DNA of 41,304 nt, taken from NCBI RefSeq assembly GCF_009711445.1, contig NZ_SMMC01000200.1:1-41304 (forward strand), given 5' to 3'. This DNA comes from Curvivirga aplysinae. GTDB taxonomy: Bacteria; Pseudomonadota; Alphaproteobacteria; UBA8366; Aestuariispiraceae. A program made the translations under genes and the position numbers. Under the pieces are notes generated by a model that saw nothing but the letters and a program-made list of their open reading frames with translations, did not search any database and was not told where the DNA came from. Of this stretch, positions 9,840 to 17,758 are shown piece after piece (the first letter of the stretch is position 1; the number at the start of each line of letters is the position of its first letter).

Positions 9840-11186
9840 ATGGCATCTGCTGCTGAACAGCTTGCTTCGAATTTCAGTTTCGGAAGCTTAGGTAAAGCGA
9901 GCGAACTTAAAAACCGAATCTGGTTCACACTTGGTGCGTTGATCGTATATCGCTTGGGGACTTATATCCCATTACCAGGTATTGATCCGGTTGCACTTGA
10001 AGATATCTTTAGCCAGAATGCTGGCGGTATTTTGGGTATGTTTGATATGTTTTCCGGTGGTGCATTGTCGCGTATGACAATCTTCGCTCTGAACATTATG
10101 CCTTACATCTCTGCTTCTATTATCATGCAATTGATGACCACTGTGTCTCCACAGATGGCTCAGATGAAAAAAGACGGTGAAGCTGGTCGTAAGAAAATCA
10201 ATCAATATACACGTATTGGTACCGTTATTCTTGCTGCGGTTCAAGGATATGGTATTGCCGTTGGCCTTGAATCCATGTCCACTTCTGCTGGCGCCAGTGC
10301 AGTAATGGATCCGGGCATGTTCTTCCGTGTTGTAACAGTGGTTACATTGGTTGGCGGTACGTTATTCCTAATGTGGTTGGGTGAGCAGATTACGCAACGT
10401 GGTGTTGGTAATGGTATTTCCTTGATTATCTTTGCGGGTATCGTTGCAAACTTACCTTCTGCCTTGGTTGGAACTTTAGAGTTAGGCCGTACAGGCGCAT
10501 TGTCTACAATCTTCATCTTGTTCTTGTTGGTAATGTCTGTTGCTGTGATCGCATTCATCGTATTCATGGAGCGTTCCCAACGCCGTATTTTGATCCAATA
10601 TCCAAAACGTCAAAAGGGCAATAAAGTATTTGGTGGCGAGTCTTCCCATCTACCTTTGAAGATTAATACCGCTGGTGTGATTCCACCAATCTTTGCTAGT
10701 TCTCTTTTGTTGATGCCTTTAACACTTGCAGGCTTCAGTGGTGGTCAAGGCCCGGAATGGCTTCAGACGGCTTCTGCTATGTTAGGACGTGGTCAGCCAT
10801 TATTCTTGGCTCTCTATATTTCTTTGATTGTTTTCTTCTGTTTCTTCTATACTGCGGTTGTGTTTAACCCAGAAGATACAGCTGAAAATTTGAAACGTCA
10901 TGGCGGTTTCGTACCGGGGATTCGTCCAGGTAAGAATACATCCGAATATTTAGATTGGGTATTGACCCGACTAACCGTTGTCGGTGCTGCTTATTTGACG
11001 TTGGTATGTGTGTTACCTGAAATTCTTATTTCTCAATATGCTGTGCCATTCTACTTTGGTGGTACAAGTTTGTTGATCGTCGTAACGGTGACAATGGATA
11101 CTGTTAGTCAGATTCAAAGTCATCTTTTAGCTCATCAATATGAAGGGCTAGTGAAAAAGTCCAAATTACGGGGGCGTCGTAAATAA
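9840..11186 (+). CDS. secY: Preprotein translocase subunit SecY
   Basis: SecY is the channel subunit of the SecYEG inner-membrane translocon. The 448 aa protein is close to E. coli SecY (443). Ten hydrophobic segments can be followed. The N-terminal [20 protein letters not shown], the [20 protein letters not shown] region, the [13 protein letters not shown] segment and the cytosolic loop [20 protein letters not shown] are all family hallmarks. It ends one base before adk, so the pair is one transcription unit. Confidence 0.99.
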   Translation: MASAAEQLASNFSFGSLGKASELKNRIWFTLGALIVYRLGTYIPLPGIDPVALEDIFSQNAGGILGMFDMFSGGALSRMTIFALNIMPYISASIIMQLMTTVSPQMAQMKKDGEAGRKKINQYTRIGTVILAAVQGYGIAVGLESMSTSAGASAVMDPGMFFRVVTVVTLVGGTLFLMWLGEQITQRGVGNGISLIIFAGIVANLPSALVGTLELGRTGALSTIFILFLLVMSVAVIAFIVFMERSQRRILIQYPKRQKGNKVFGGESSHLPLKINTAGVIPPIFASSLLLMPLTLAGFSGGQGPEWLQTASAMLGRGQPLFLALYISLIVFFCFFYTAVVFNPEDTAENLKRHGGFVPGIRPGKNTSEYLDWVLTRLTVVGAAYLTLVCVLPEILISQYAVPFYFGGTSLLIVVTVTMDTVSQIQSHLLAHQYEGLVKKSKLRGRRK

Positions 11187-11187
11187 A

Positions 11188-11835
11188 ATGAAAATAATTC
11201 TATTGGGCCCTCCGGGGGCAGGGAAAGGCACACAGGCCAAACGTCTGGAAGAAAATCGTAAGATGGTTCAATTATCTACTGGTGATATGCTCCGCGCAGC
11301 GGTAGCAGCAGGTACTGATGTAGGTAAGAAAGCCAAAGAGATCATGGATGCAGGTCAGTTGGTAGATGATGAGACAATGATCGGAATTATTTCCGATCGT
11401 CTTGACGAGCCAGATTTGGAAAATGGTTTCATTCTTGACGGTTTCCCACGTACAGAAGCACAAGCAATCGCTTTAGATACATTGCTAGATGTGAAAGATA
11501 TGAAACTTGATGCAGTTATTGAAATGCGTGTAGACGATGAGGCGTTAACAGAACGTATCGTTGGCCGCTATACATGTGGTAGCTGTGGTCAGGGATATCA
11601 TGATACATTCCAAAAACCCGAAGTTGACGGCACATGTGATAAATGTGGTAGTCAGGAATTCAGTCGTCGTGCCGATGATAATGCAGAGACAGTGAAATCT
11701 CGCCTAGAAGCTTATCACGCTCAGACAGCACCTATCTTGCCTTATTATAAAGATAAGGAGATGTTGAAAGGTGTCGATGGTATGGCTGATATCGATGAAG
11801 TGACAGCACAGATCGAAAAGATTTTATCTGCGTAA
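11188..11835 (+). CDS. adk: Adenylate kinase, long form with four-cysteine LID
   Basis: Adenylate kinase interconverts ATP + AMP and 2 ADP in the cytoplasm. The 215 aa sequence opens with the P-loop [10 protein letters not shown] (residues 7-16), has the AMP-site segment LSTGDMLR and the FILDGFPRT motif. The LID domain carries CGSCGQGYH and CDKCGS, a four-Cys set matching zinc-binding long-form kinases, unlike the Cys-free LID of E. coli. It follows secY after one base. The stop codon lies inside a perfect stem-loop (11825-11853). Confidence 0.98.
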   Translation: MKIILLGPPGAGKGTQAKRLEENRKMVQLSTGDMLRAAVAAGTDVGKKAKEIMDAGQLVDDETMIGIISDRLDEPDLENGFILDGFPRTEAQAIALDTLLDVKDMKLDAVIEMRVDDEALTERIVGRYTCGSCGQGYHDTFQKPEVDGTCDKCGSQEFSRRADDNAETVKSRLEAYHAQTAPILPYYKDKEMLKGVDGMADIDEVTAQIEKILSA

Positions 11836-11853
11836 GTTTAGCTTACGCAGATA
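11825..11853 (+). other. Perfect 12-bp stem-loop over the adk stop codon
   Basis: TATCTGCGTAAG (11825-11836) pairs base for base with CTTACGCAGATA (11842-11853) around the 5-base loop TTTAG. The last adk codons and the TAA (11833-11835) are in the 5' arm. There is no T run after it, so it is not a classical terminator. It could define a processed 3' end or attenuate read-through towards rpsM. Confidence 0.7.
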
Positions 11854-11891
11854 TCTTAAATAGTCTCAACAAAAAAGCTATTGCGGGGGCG

Positions 11892-11919
11892 TTGACAATA
11901 GGGAGGAATTCCCTATAAT
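11892..11919 (+). promoter_or_regulatory. Consensus sigma70 promoter for rpsM-rpsK-rpoA-rplQ
   Basis: TTGACA (11892-11897), a 16-base spacer and TATAAT (11914-11919) match consensus at both boxes. The spacer contains the palindrome GGAATTCC. The bases after the -10 box (CCGCGCGCCCG) make an unusually GC-rich discriminator in an otherwise AT-rich spacer, which in other proteobacteria is typical of ribosomal promoters under ppGpp control. Predicted start is near 11926, giving a leader of about 160 nt before rpsM. Confidence 0.85.
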
Positions 11920-11925
11920 CCGCGC

Positions 11926-12086
11926 GCCCGTCAGACCACGAGCCTCACCTCTCTTCTCGTCTGACACAAGGAAGTCGGCCTATCTAACCGGGTCTTTGTT
12001 ACAATAGGGCTATTTAAAATGTTTGATGTCATAGATCCAAGACTTGGACTGTGGCTTAGTTTTATTTTTTATTAGGAGAAGCTATC
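11926..12086 (+). promoter_or_regulatory. Structured 5' leader of rpsM operon
   Basis: The predicted leader opens with GTCAGAC (11930-11936) pairing perfectly with GTCTGAC (11959-11965), with an inner GAG/CTC extension across a three-base bulge. A second small hairpin is TCCAA (12036-12040) with TTGGA (12044-12048). The ribosome binding site AGGAGA is at 12074-12079. Leader-mediated regulation is an inference. It does not obviously resemble the E. coli S4-binding alpha-operon pseudoknot. Confidence 0.45.
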
Positions 12087-12455
12087 GTGGCTCGTATTGC
12101 AGGTGTCAACCTCCCAACAGGAAAACGGGTGTTGATCGCATTAACATATATCCACGGCATTGGTCCAAAATTCTCACAAGAAATCTGTGACAAAGTTGGT
12201 ATCACTGCTGAACGTCGTGTAAACGAATTGTCTGATGATGAAGTTATTCGTATTCGTGAAGCGATTGACGCTGATTACACAGTTGAAGGTGACCTTCGCC
12301 GTGAAACAGCAATGAATATTAAACGTTACATGGACTTGGGTTGCCTTCGCGGCCTACGTCATCGTAAAGGTCTTCCAGTACGCGGTCAGCGTACTTCTAC
12401 AAACGCTCGCACCCGTAAAGGCCCTGCGAAAGCGATTGCTGGCAAGAAGAAATAA
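12087..12455 (+). CDS. rpsM: 30S ribosomal protein S13 (GTG start)
   Basis: S13 (122 aa) contacts L5 and the P-site tRNA in the 30S head. [20 protein letters not shown], the helix-hairpin-helix-like YIHGIG segment and the C-terminal [17 protein letters not shown] block are diagnostic. The start is GTG at 12087. It aligns exactly with the universal N-terminus and has AGGAGA (12074-12079) at proper distance. The non-ATG start may limit translation relative to its neighbours. Confidence 0.98.
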   Translation: MARIAGVNLPTGKRVLIALTYIHGIGPKFSQEICDKVGITAERRVNELSDDEVIRIREAIDADYTVEGDLRRETAMNIKRYMDLGCLRGLRHRKGLPVRGQRTSTNARTRKGPAKAIAGKKK

Positions 12456-12470
12456 GGAAGGTAGATTACA

Positions 12471-12857
12471 ATGGCTAAAGCTCCTGTACGTAAACGTCGC
12501 GAACGTAAGAATATTTCTTCCGGTATCGTGCATGTAAATTCTACCTTCAACAACACCATGATCACAATCACAGACGTTCAAGGGAATGCTATCTCTTGGT
12601 CTTCTGCTGGTATGATGGGTTTCAAAGGTAGCCGTAAGTCTACACCATATGCTGCACAGATTGCTGCTGAAGACGCTGGTCGTAAAGCGCAAGAGCATGG
12701 TGTTAAGACACTTGAAGTAAACGTTAAAGGTCCTGGTTCTGGCCGTGAGTCTGCATTGCGTGCATTGCAAGCTCTTGGTCTGGTTATCACAGCTATCCGT
12801 GATGTAACACCAGTTCCACACAACGGTTGTCGTCCTCCAAAACGTCGTCGCGTATAA
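12471..12857 (+). CDS. rpsK: 30S ribosomal protein S11
   Basis: S11 (128 aa) lies on the 30S platform near the E site. [40 protein letters not shown] and the C-terminal [17 protein letters not shown] are the signatures. It follows rpsM by 15 bases. Unlike E. coli there is no rpsD between rpsK and rpoA. Instead a 298-base structured spacer follows. Confidence 0.99.
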   Translation: MAKAPVRKRRERKNISSGIVHVNSTFNNTMITITDVQGNAISWSSAGMMGFKGSRKSTPYAAQIAAEDAGRKAQEHGVKTLEVNVKGPGSGRESALRALQALGLVITAIRDVTPVPHNGCRPPKRRRV

Positions 12858-12869
12858 TATTTATATTTT

Positions 12870-12886
12870 ACGTAGACTTACGTTTT
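12870..12886 (+). other. Small hairpin plus T run after rpsK
   Basis: ACGTA (12870-12874) pairs with TACGT (12879-12883) around a 4-base loop and is followed by three further Ts. It is a weak terminator-like element just after the rpsK stop and may reduce read-through into the structured spacer before rpoA. Confidence 0.35.
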
Positions 12887-12916
12887 AACGACTGCTAGTT
12901 GTTCTTAGACATACTG

Positions 12917-13058
12917 CCGCCTGAATAGATCAAATGATCCAATTTAGGCGGTGGGTCTGAACCAGAAAGATCGATGAATAAGGGCGGGAGCCTGATCTTT
13001 CAAACAGGGGTAAACCCCAAGCCGGATGAGGTTCCGAATGGATGGGAACCAAACCGGC
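12917..13058 (+). promoter_or_regulatory. Multi-hairpin leader between rpsK and rpoA
   Basis: Four consecutive stem-loops fill this stretch. First, CCGCCTGAAT (12917-12926) pairs with the arm 12942-12951 and is capped by a GATC/GATC stem with loop AAAT. Second, GAAAGATC (12965-12972) pairs with GATCTTTC (12994-13001). Third, GGGG/CCCC lies at 13007-13018. Fourth, GCCGG (13021-13025) with CCGGC (13054-13058) encloses GGTTCC (13030-13035) with GGAACC (13045-13050). No open reading frame fits the stretch. It looks like a conserved leader or a processing region separating S11 from RNA polymerase alpha. Function is unknown to me. Confidence 0.6.
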
Positions 13059-13155
13059 CTTTATTGTTTGGGTGTGATTGATGTTTCAAGCGTCTTTTGC
13101 AGTCTGGAACGGATTAAGACTTGAATTTGATTATGACCAACTGAGGTATGAATTC

Positions 13156-14190
13156 ATGACTGAAATTGCTGCTGTTACGCAGAAAAACTGGCAAGCTTTG
13201 ATTAAGCCTGCAAACCTGAATGTATCTTCTTCTCGTGACGATACACGTTTGGCAACTGTTGTTGCTGATCCACTAGAGCGCGGCTTCGGCCTGACATTGG
13301 GTAACGCATTACGTCGTATCCTTTTGTCCTCTTTGCAAGGTGCTGCTGTTACAGCGATCCAAATCGATGGCGTATTGCATGAGTTCTCCTCCATCCCAGG
13401 TGTTCGTGAAGACGTAACCGACATTGTGTTGAACGTGAAAGCATTGGCTTTGCGTATGCATGGTGAAGGTCCAAAGAAAATGCGTTTGGCTGCAGAAGGC
13501 CCATGTGAAGTAACAGCTGGTATGATCGAAACAGGTCATGACATCGAAGTTATGAACCCAGATCACGTTTTGTGTACATTGGATAAAGGCGCAAGCTTAA
13601 ATATCGAATTCACAGTTGATCTTGGTAAAGGTTACCGTCCAGCGGCTCAAAACCGTCCGGATGATGCACCAATCGGCTTGATCCCAGTTGACTCCATTTT
13701 CTCACCAGTACGTAAAGTGTCGTACAAAGTAGACAACACACGTGTTGGTCAGGTGACAGACTATGATAAATTGTCCCTAACAATCGAGACAAACGGATCC
13801 ATTAGCCCTGAAGATGCGTTGGCATTGGCTGCACGTATCATGCAAGATCAATTGCAAGTCTTCATCAACTTCGAAGAACCAGAAGTGAAAGAAGATGACA
13901 ATGCTGCTTCCGAACTTCCATTCAACCGCAACTTGCTTCGCAAAGTGGACGAATTGGAATTGTCTGTACGTTCTGCAAACTGCTTGAAAAACGATAACAT
14001 CGTTTACATCGGCGATTTGGTTCTTAAAACAGAATCCGAAATGCTACGTACACCGAACTTCGGTCGTAAATCTTTGAATGAAATTAAGGAAGTTCTAACC
14101 GGTATGGGCTTGTCCCTAGGTATGGACATTCCTGAATGGCCACCTGAGAATATCGAAGACTTGGCTAAGAAATTGGAAGAGCCATTCTAA
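13156..14190 (+). CDS. rpoA: DNA-directed RNA polymerase subunit alpha
   Basis: Alpha dimerises to nucleate RNA polymerase assembly, and its C-terminal domain binds UP elements and activators. I chose ATG 13156 (344 aa; family about 335-345) because the homologous region begins at [11 protein letters not shown] and a GAGG lies nine bases upstream at 13143-13146. An upstream in-frame ATG at 13078 would add 26 non-homologous residues. The N-terminal domain shows [20 protein letters not shown] and the C-terminal domain shows [16 protein letters not shown] and [16 protein letters not shown]. Confidence 0.98.
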   Translation: MTEIAAVTQKNWQALIKPANLNVSSSRDDTRLATVVADPLERGFGLTLGNALRRILLSSLQGAAVTAIQIDGVLHEFSSIPGVREDVTDIVLNVKALALRMHGEGPKKMRLAAEGPCEVTAGMIETGHDIEVMNPDHVLCTLDKGASLNIEFTVDLGKGYRPAAQNRPDDAPIGLIPVDSIFSPVRKVSYKVDNTRVGQVTDYDKLSLTIETNGSISPEDALALAARIMQDQLQVFINFEEPEVKEDDNAASELPFNRNLLRKVDELELSVRSANCLKNDNIVYIGDLVLKTESEMLRTPNFGRKSLNEIKEVLTGMGLSLGMDIPEWPPENIEDLAKKLEEPF

Positions 14191-14200
14191 GCAATTTTGC

Positions 14201-14271
14201 TTGAAGGGTTCCTTCAACCACCGCCCCGGCAGTAGTCAATATAGGCAATACTGCTTTGAAGACGACCGGGG
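14201..14271 (+). promoter_or_regulatory. Paired stem-loops between rpoA and rplQ
   Basis: TTGAAGG (14201-14207) pairs perfectly with CCTTCAA (14211-14217) around GTT. CCCCGG (14224-14229) pairs with CCGGGG (14266-14271), enclosing CAGTA (14230-14234) with TACTG (14249-14253). There is no T run after either. The elements fall in the 151-base rpoA-rplQ gap and resemble the rpsK-rpoA spacer in style, which suggests processing or leader control of rplQ. Confidence 0.5.
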
Positions 14272-14341
14272 TATTTAACTTGGGATGTGTCTCACAGTAT
14301 GAAAGCGCATCTTTAAAGAAAGAGTATGAAAGGAAAAGACA

Positions 14342-14764
14342 ATGCGTCACGGCATGAAAGGTCGTAAACTTAACCGTACAGCTTCCCACCGCAAAGCTTT
14401 GTTCATGAACATGGCTAATGCGTTGATCAAGCATGAGCAAATCAAAACAACTTTGCCAAAAGCTAAAGAGCTAAAACGTGTTATGGACAAAATCATCACA
14501 ATCGGCAAAAAAGGTGGCTTGCACCGTCGTCGTCAGGCGTTTGCTCAATTGCGTGATGATGCGATGGTGGCAAAATTGTTTGACGTTCTGGCAGAACGCT
14601 ATGCTGACCGTCCGGGTGGTTACACTCGCGTATTGAAAGCTGGCTTCCGTCATGGTGATGCTGCTCCAATGGCAATCATTGAGTTGGTAGACCGCGACGA
14701 AGATGCAAAAGGCCAAGATTCTGGTCCTGTTGTTGAAATGGCAGATGAAGGCGAAGAGGCATAA
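14342..14764 (+). CDS. rplQ: 50S ribosomal protein L17
   Basis: L17 (140 aa) lies near the exit tunnel. [20 protein letters not shown] and the following [20 protein letters not shown] are universal for the family, and [19 protein letters not shown] closes the core. A Glu/Asp-rich tail after residue 120 is usual in alphaproteobacteria. AGGAAAAG precedes the start. It is the last gene of the ribosomal cluster. Confidence 0.99.
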   Translation: MRHGMKGRKLNRTASHRKALFMNMANALIKHEQIKTTLPKAKELKRVMDKIITIGKKGGLHRRRQAFAQLRDDAMVAKLFDVLAERYADRPGGYTRVLKAGFRHGDAAPMAIIELVDRDEDAKGQDSGPVVEMADEGEEA

Positions 14765-14842
14765 GAACTTTTTAGTTCTTAGACTTAACCGTCTAACAGT
14801 TTCAAAGAATAGCCCGGTTGCGATAGCATCGGGCTATTTTTT
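14763..14842 (+). terminator. Terminator of the ribosomal cluster
   Basis: AATAGCCCG (14808-14816) pairs with CGGGCTATT (14830-14838) and runs straight into T8, a very strong intrinsic terminator. It is preceded at the rplQ stop codon by a perfect 7-bp hairpin, AAGAACT (14763-14769) with AGTTCTT (14774-14780). This marks the end of the ribosomal region. Confidence 0.93.
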
Positions 14843-14915
14843 TTGTGTCTACCTACCAGAATAATATCTATAGTCTGAAGTCGCAGTTATTACCTTCAAG
14901 GTTGATTGGGCTAAA

Positions 14916-15725
14916 ATGCATACTGATCGAATTATAAAGAATAAAAAACTTCCTTTTCTTGAGTTACGTTATTCCATCAATAATAAAAAAACATTTAAGA
15001 CACATATGCATCAGGCTTTGAGCATTGGTGCATTGGAAGAGGGGGATGTGTCTTATCAAGTTGCTGATCACCTTGAGGTATTGAGAGTTGGTGGCCTAGC
15101 TCTTATTAATCCTGAAACTCCACATTCTTGTAATGCTATGTCCCCCTCCGGTCGAAGTTTTTTTATGCTTTACTTGAATAAGACTTGGTGTGAGGGGCTT
15201 CAAAAAGCTATTTGGTCTTTAGATAACTTTGTACCTTTTAAGCAGATTAATCTTTCTGATGAGACACAATATTCATCGTTTATAAAACTAATGCATGACT
15301 TAATGAACGCTGTTAGGGACGAAGAAAGTTTGGAACAACGCATTATCGAACTTATTGCAGAGATTTTTGAAGAGGCTTGCGATTTAAAGCAAGAGCTGAA
15401 GGTTGATAATACGCTGTTAGCTCAAATCAGAGAGAGTTTAGAACGTGATCTCGAAGATCAGTTTAGTATCGAAGCGTTGGCGAAGGAATTTGAAATAAAT
15501 AAGTTTACCCTTATCCGGAAGTTTAAGAAAACATATCATCTGACACCGCATGAATATCGATTGAATTGCCGAATAAATTTTGCGCGAGAGTTATTGCAAT
15601 ACGGAACTTCTATAGCTGAAGTCGCAATTGCGTGTGGTTTTTATGATCAAAGCCATTTTCATCGTCATTTTAAAGCGATGACAACGCTGACCCCAAATGA
15701 ATATCAGGTCAATTTTATACAATAA
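14916..15725 (+). CDS. AraC family transcriptional regulator
   Basis: The 269 aa protein is a DNA-binding regulator. An N-terminal cupin-like sensor (residues about 20-130, with HMHQALSIGALEEG and the INPETPHSC segment) precedes a C-terminal AraC DNA-binding domain at about 170-265. In that domain, FSIEALAKEFEINKFTLIRK forms the first helix-turn-helix and VAIACGFYDQSHFHRHFK with TPNEY the second. It lies 49 bases ahead of a LysE exporter on the same strand, the classic arrangement for a regulator of amino-acid efflux, so it probably controls that gene. A short inverted repeat ACCTT-C-AAGGT (14892-14902) sits just upstream. The ligand cannot be deduced. Confidence 0.93.
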   Translation: MHTDRIIKNKKLPFLELRYSINNKKTFKTHMHQALSIGALEEGDVSYQVADHLEVLRVGGLALINPETPHSCNAMSPSGRSFFMLYLNKTWCEGLQKAIWSLDNFVPFKQINLSDETQYSSFIKLMHDLMNAVRDEESLEQRIIELIAEIFEEACDLKQELKVDNTLLAQIRESLERDLEDQFSIEALAKEFEINKFTLIRKFKKTYHLTPHEYRLNCRINFARELLQYGTSIAEVAIACGFYDQSHFHRHFKAMTTLTPNEYQVNFIQ

Positions 15726-15774
15726 ATTCTGATGGGTATTTTCTACATCTTTCAAAAATAAGAAAGGTTTAGAA

Positions 15775-16383
15775 ATGGAATTTTTGATTTTAGCGTCTGC
15801 GCACTTCCTAGCATTACTTAGTCCCGGCCCTGATTTTTTTCTAATTATTCGAGGTGGTTTAAAATTACCTTCTAGATACGCTATCTCGATCTGTTTGGGG
15901 ATTACAACCGCGAATACGATCTATGTGTTTCTAGCAATATTAGGATTGGAAAGTATCAAGGAGATAAGTTGGATTTTTAGCTTGTTGACCTATATGGGAT
16001 CTCTGTATTTGGTTTATATTGGGTTTTTGTTAGTTAGAAATAACAAGCAAGACTTCTCGTCAAAGACATCTAGTAATTTTCTACAAGCTCAGAGTTATAG
16101 AAAACAATTTATTGTAGGTTTTTTGTCTGCCGCTCTGAATCCGAAAAATATTATCTTTTATTTTTCTCTGTTCACGGTATTGGTCTCAAAGGAAACCAGT
16201 CTAGATATGCGCATTTTGTATGGAGTCTGGATGGCAGGTATCGTGTTTATCTGGGATGTTTTGATAGTTGCTTTAATCGGCAGGAATAGCTTTGTACAAT
16301 ATTTGGAAAATCATCTTTGGCGGATTGAAAAGATGACTGGTGTGATATTGCTAGGATTTGGACTTACCTTTCCTTTTGTCTAG
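15775..16383 (+). CDS. LysE family amino-acid/metabolite exporter
   Basis: This 202 aa inner-membrane protein has about six hydrophobic segments. It starts MEFLILASAHFLALLSPGPD, whose Ser-Pro-Gly-Pro-Asp is the LysE/RhtB family signature near residue 18, and later has GFLSAALNPKNIIFY, the second conserved Asn-Pro-Lys motif. The family exports amino acids or their lactones by proton antiport. Regulation by the adjacent AraC protein is inferred from position. Both genes look more AT-rich than the ribosomal cluster. The substrate is not predictable. Confidence 0.92.
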   Translation: MEFLILASAHFLALLSPGPDFFLIIRGGLKLPSRYAISICLGITTANTIYVFLAILGLESIKEISWIFSLLTYMGSLYLVYIGFLLVRNNKQDFSSKTSSNFLQAQSYRKQFIVGFLSAALNPKNIIFYFSLFTVLVSKETSLDMRILYGVWMAGIVFIWDVLIVALIGRNSFVQYLENHLWRIEKMTGVILLGFGLTFPFV

Positions 16384-16398
16384 CATAGTGAAAATAAA

Positions 16399-16431
16399 AA
16401 AGGCTGGAAGTTAATCCAGCCTTTCTTGTTT
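16399..16431. terminator. Bidirectional terminator between lysE-type gene and liv operon
   Basis: AAAGGCTGG (16399-16407) pairs perfectly with CCAGCCTTT (16416-16424). On the + strand the tail is CTTGTTTTT, and on the minus strand the stem runs into a T-rich stretch. It sits between two convergent genes and probably ends both transcripts. Confidence 0.85.
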
Positions 16432-16438
16432 TTATGTG

Positions 16439-17758
16439 TCAGTCGTGATGTCTGACGACTTCGGGCATGAGGCCCTTTGGACTAAACCGCATCACTAGAA
16501 GCAGAATAGACCCCATCATAATCATACGCATATGGGCGGCACTTTCGATTAAGTGTGCTTTCAAGGCACTACCATCATCCATACCAGATGTGACAACTTC
16601 CATCACAAATAGGCCTATAGGTTCAGCTTCGACCCATAAGAACCAGATCACAAAACCACCTAGGACAGCGCCCCAGTTGTTACCAGAACCGCCCACGATC
16701 ACCATAACCCAGATCAGGAAGGTATAGCGTAGTGGGTTATAGGTACCCGGTGTGAACTGACCATCCAGTGTTGTTAACATTGCACCAGCAATGCCGACGA
16801 CAGCAGAACCAATAACAAAGATTTGTAAATGGCGCGCCTTAACATCTTTACCCATTGCAGAGGCCGCATCGCGACGATCACGTATTGCACGCATCATTCG
16901 ACCCCAAGGGGAGTTTAATGCACGTTCAGACAGATATAAGATAACGCCTAGAACCACCATGAAGAGCACTGTGTAGCAAAGTTTCACGAAGATAGATGAG
17001 GCTTCGATAGGATCCGCACCAAAAGTTGCGGATAAATTGATGAACCACTCACTCGCCTGAAGGTCTACTTCATAGGGAACTGGACGCGGTAGACCAGTCA
17101 CGTTCTTTACGCCACGGGTTAACCAGTCTTCATTTTTCAAAATGGCAATGACAATTTCTGAAATACCCAATGTGGCAATCGCAAGATAGTCTGCGCGAAG
17201 GCCTAGGGAGATTTTACCAATCAACCAAGCTGCACCAGCTGCAAACAAACCACCGATAATCCAGGAAAACAGGATTGGCATGCCTAAACCACCTAAATAA
17301 CCATATTTGGCGGCTTCGGTTGATTCAATGGCACCAACAGCAGGATCGTAAAAGTGACGAATAAGGAAGTAACCAGCGATAACAGCAGCCGCAATTGTGT
17401 AATTGCGTTTCTTTCCTTTAGGCATTTTACGAAGGATTAAGATGATTGCCAGAACAGTCACAACAACCATGAGGCCGGACATCATAAGATCACCGCCACC
17501 ATTTGCCCAAGCTGCCGTTACAGGCGGCATGGAAACCAACATAGCAGCAACGCCACCAATAGCAGCAAAGCCCATCATACCTACGTTAAATAGGCCAGCA
17601 TATCCCCATTGCATATTTACACCTAATGCCATCACAGCAGAGATCAAGCAGAGGTTAAAAATGGATAATGATACGGACCAACTTTGAATGACCCCCACGG
17701 CGACCAATAAGCCAGCCATGATGGCAAAATAAACGAAGTTTTTTGTAGTTTGGGTCAT
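16439..17758 (-). CDS. livM: Branched-chain amino acid/amide ABC transporter permease (LivM type)
   Basis: This 439 aa inner-membrane permease is the larger of the two HAAT-family permeases. Its signatures include NVGMMGFAAIGGVAAM near residue 57, GLRADYLAIATLGISEIVIA in the middle and SPWGRMMRAIRDRRDAASAM (the coupling helix for the ATPases), followed by AGAMLTTLDGQFTPGTY. It is longer than E. coli LivM (425) owing to loops. Its ATG overlaps the livH stop (ATGA). Last gene of the operon. The transported substrate within the branched-chain amino acid, amide or urea range is unproven. Confidence 0.93.
   Translation of the reverse strand: MTQTTKNFVYFAIMAGLLVAVGVIQSWSVSLSIFNLCLISAVMALGVNMQWGYAGLFNVGMMGFAAIGGVAAMLVSMPPVTAAWANGGGDLMMSGLMVVVTVLAIILILRKMPKGKKRNYTIAAAVIAGYFLIRHFYDPAVGAIESTEAAKYGYLGGLGMPILFSWIIGGLFAAGAAWLIGKISLGLRADYLAIATLGISEIVIAILKNEDWLTRGVKNVTGLPRPVPYEVDLQASEWFINLSATFGADPIEASSIFVKLCYTVLFMVVLGVILYLSERALNSPWGRMMRAIRDRRDAASAMGKDVKARHLQIFVIGSAVVGIAGAMLTTLDGQFTPGTYNPLRYTFLIWVMVIVGGSGNNWGAVLGGFVIWFLWVEAEPIGLFVMEVVTSGMDDGSALKAHLIESAAHMRMIMMGSILLLVMRFSPKGLMPEVVRHHD

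Noticed and set aside
11996-12020. Second promoter inside the rpsM leader (TTGTTA and TAAAAT)
   Set aside because: The spacer is only 13 bases, too short for a sigma70 promoter.
11926-12086. E. coli-type S4-binding alpha-operon pseudoknot in the rpsM leader
   Set aside because: rpsD is not in the operon, the arms do not match that structure, and that leader is known from gammaproteobacteria.
13078-13155. A longer rpoA start at 13078
   Set aside because: The extra 26 residues have no counterpart in RpoA proteins, and a good GAGG site precedes ATG 13156.
215-13792. Many antisense and alternate-frame open frames of 60-200 codons in the ribosomal cluster, for example 1549-2193 and 5464-5997 on the minus strand
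   Set aside because: They lie wholly or largely opposite highly conserved ribosomal genes, have no recognisable domains or binding sites, and arise from strong codon bias.
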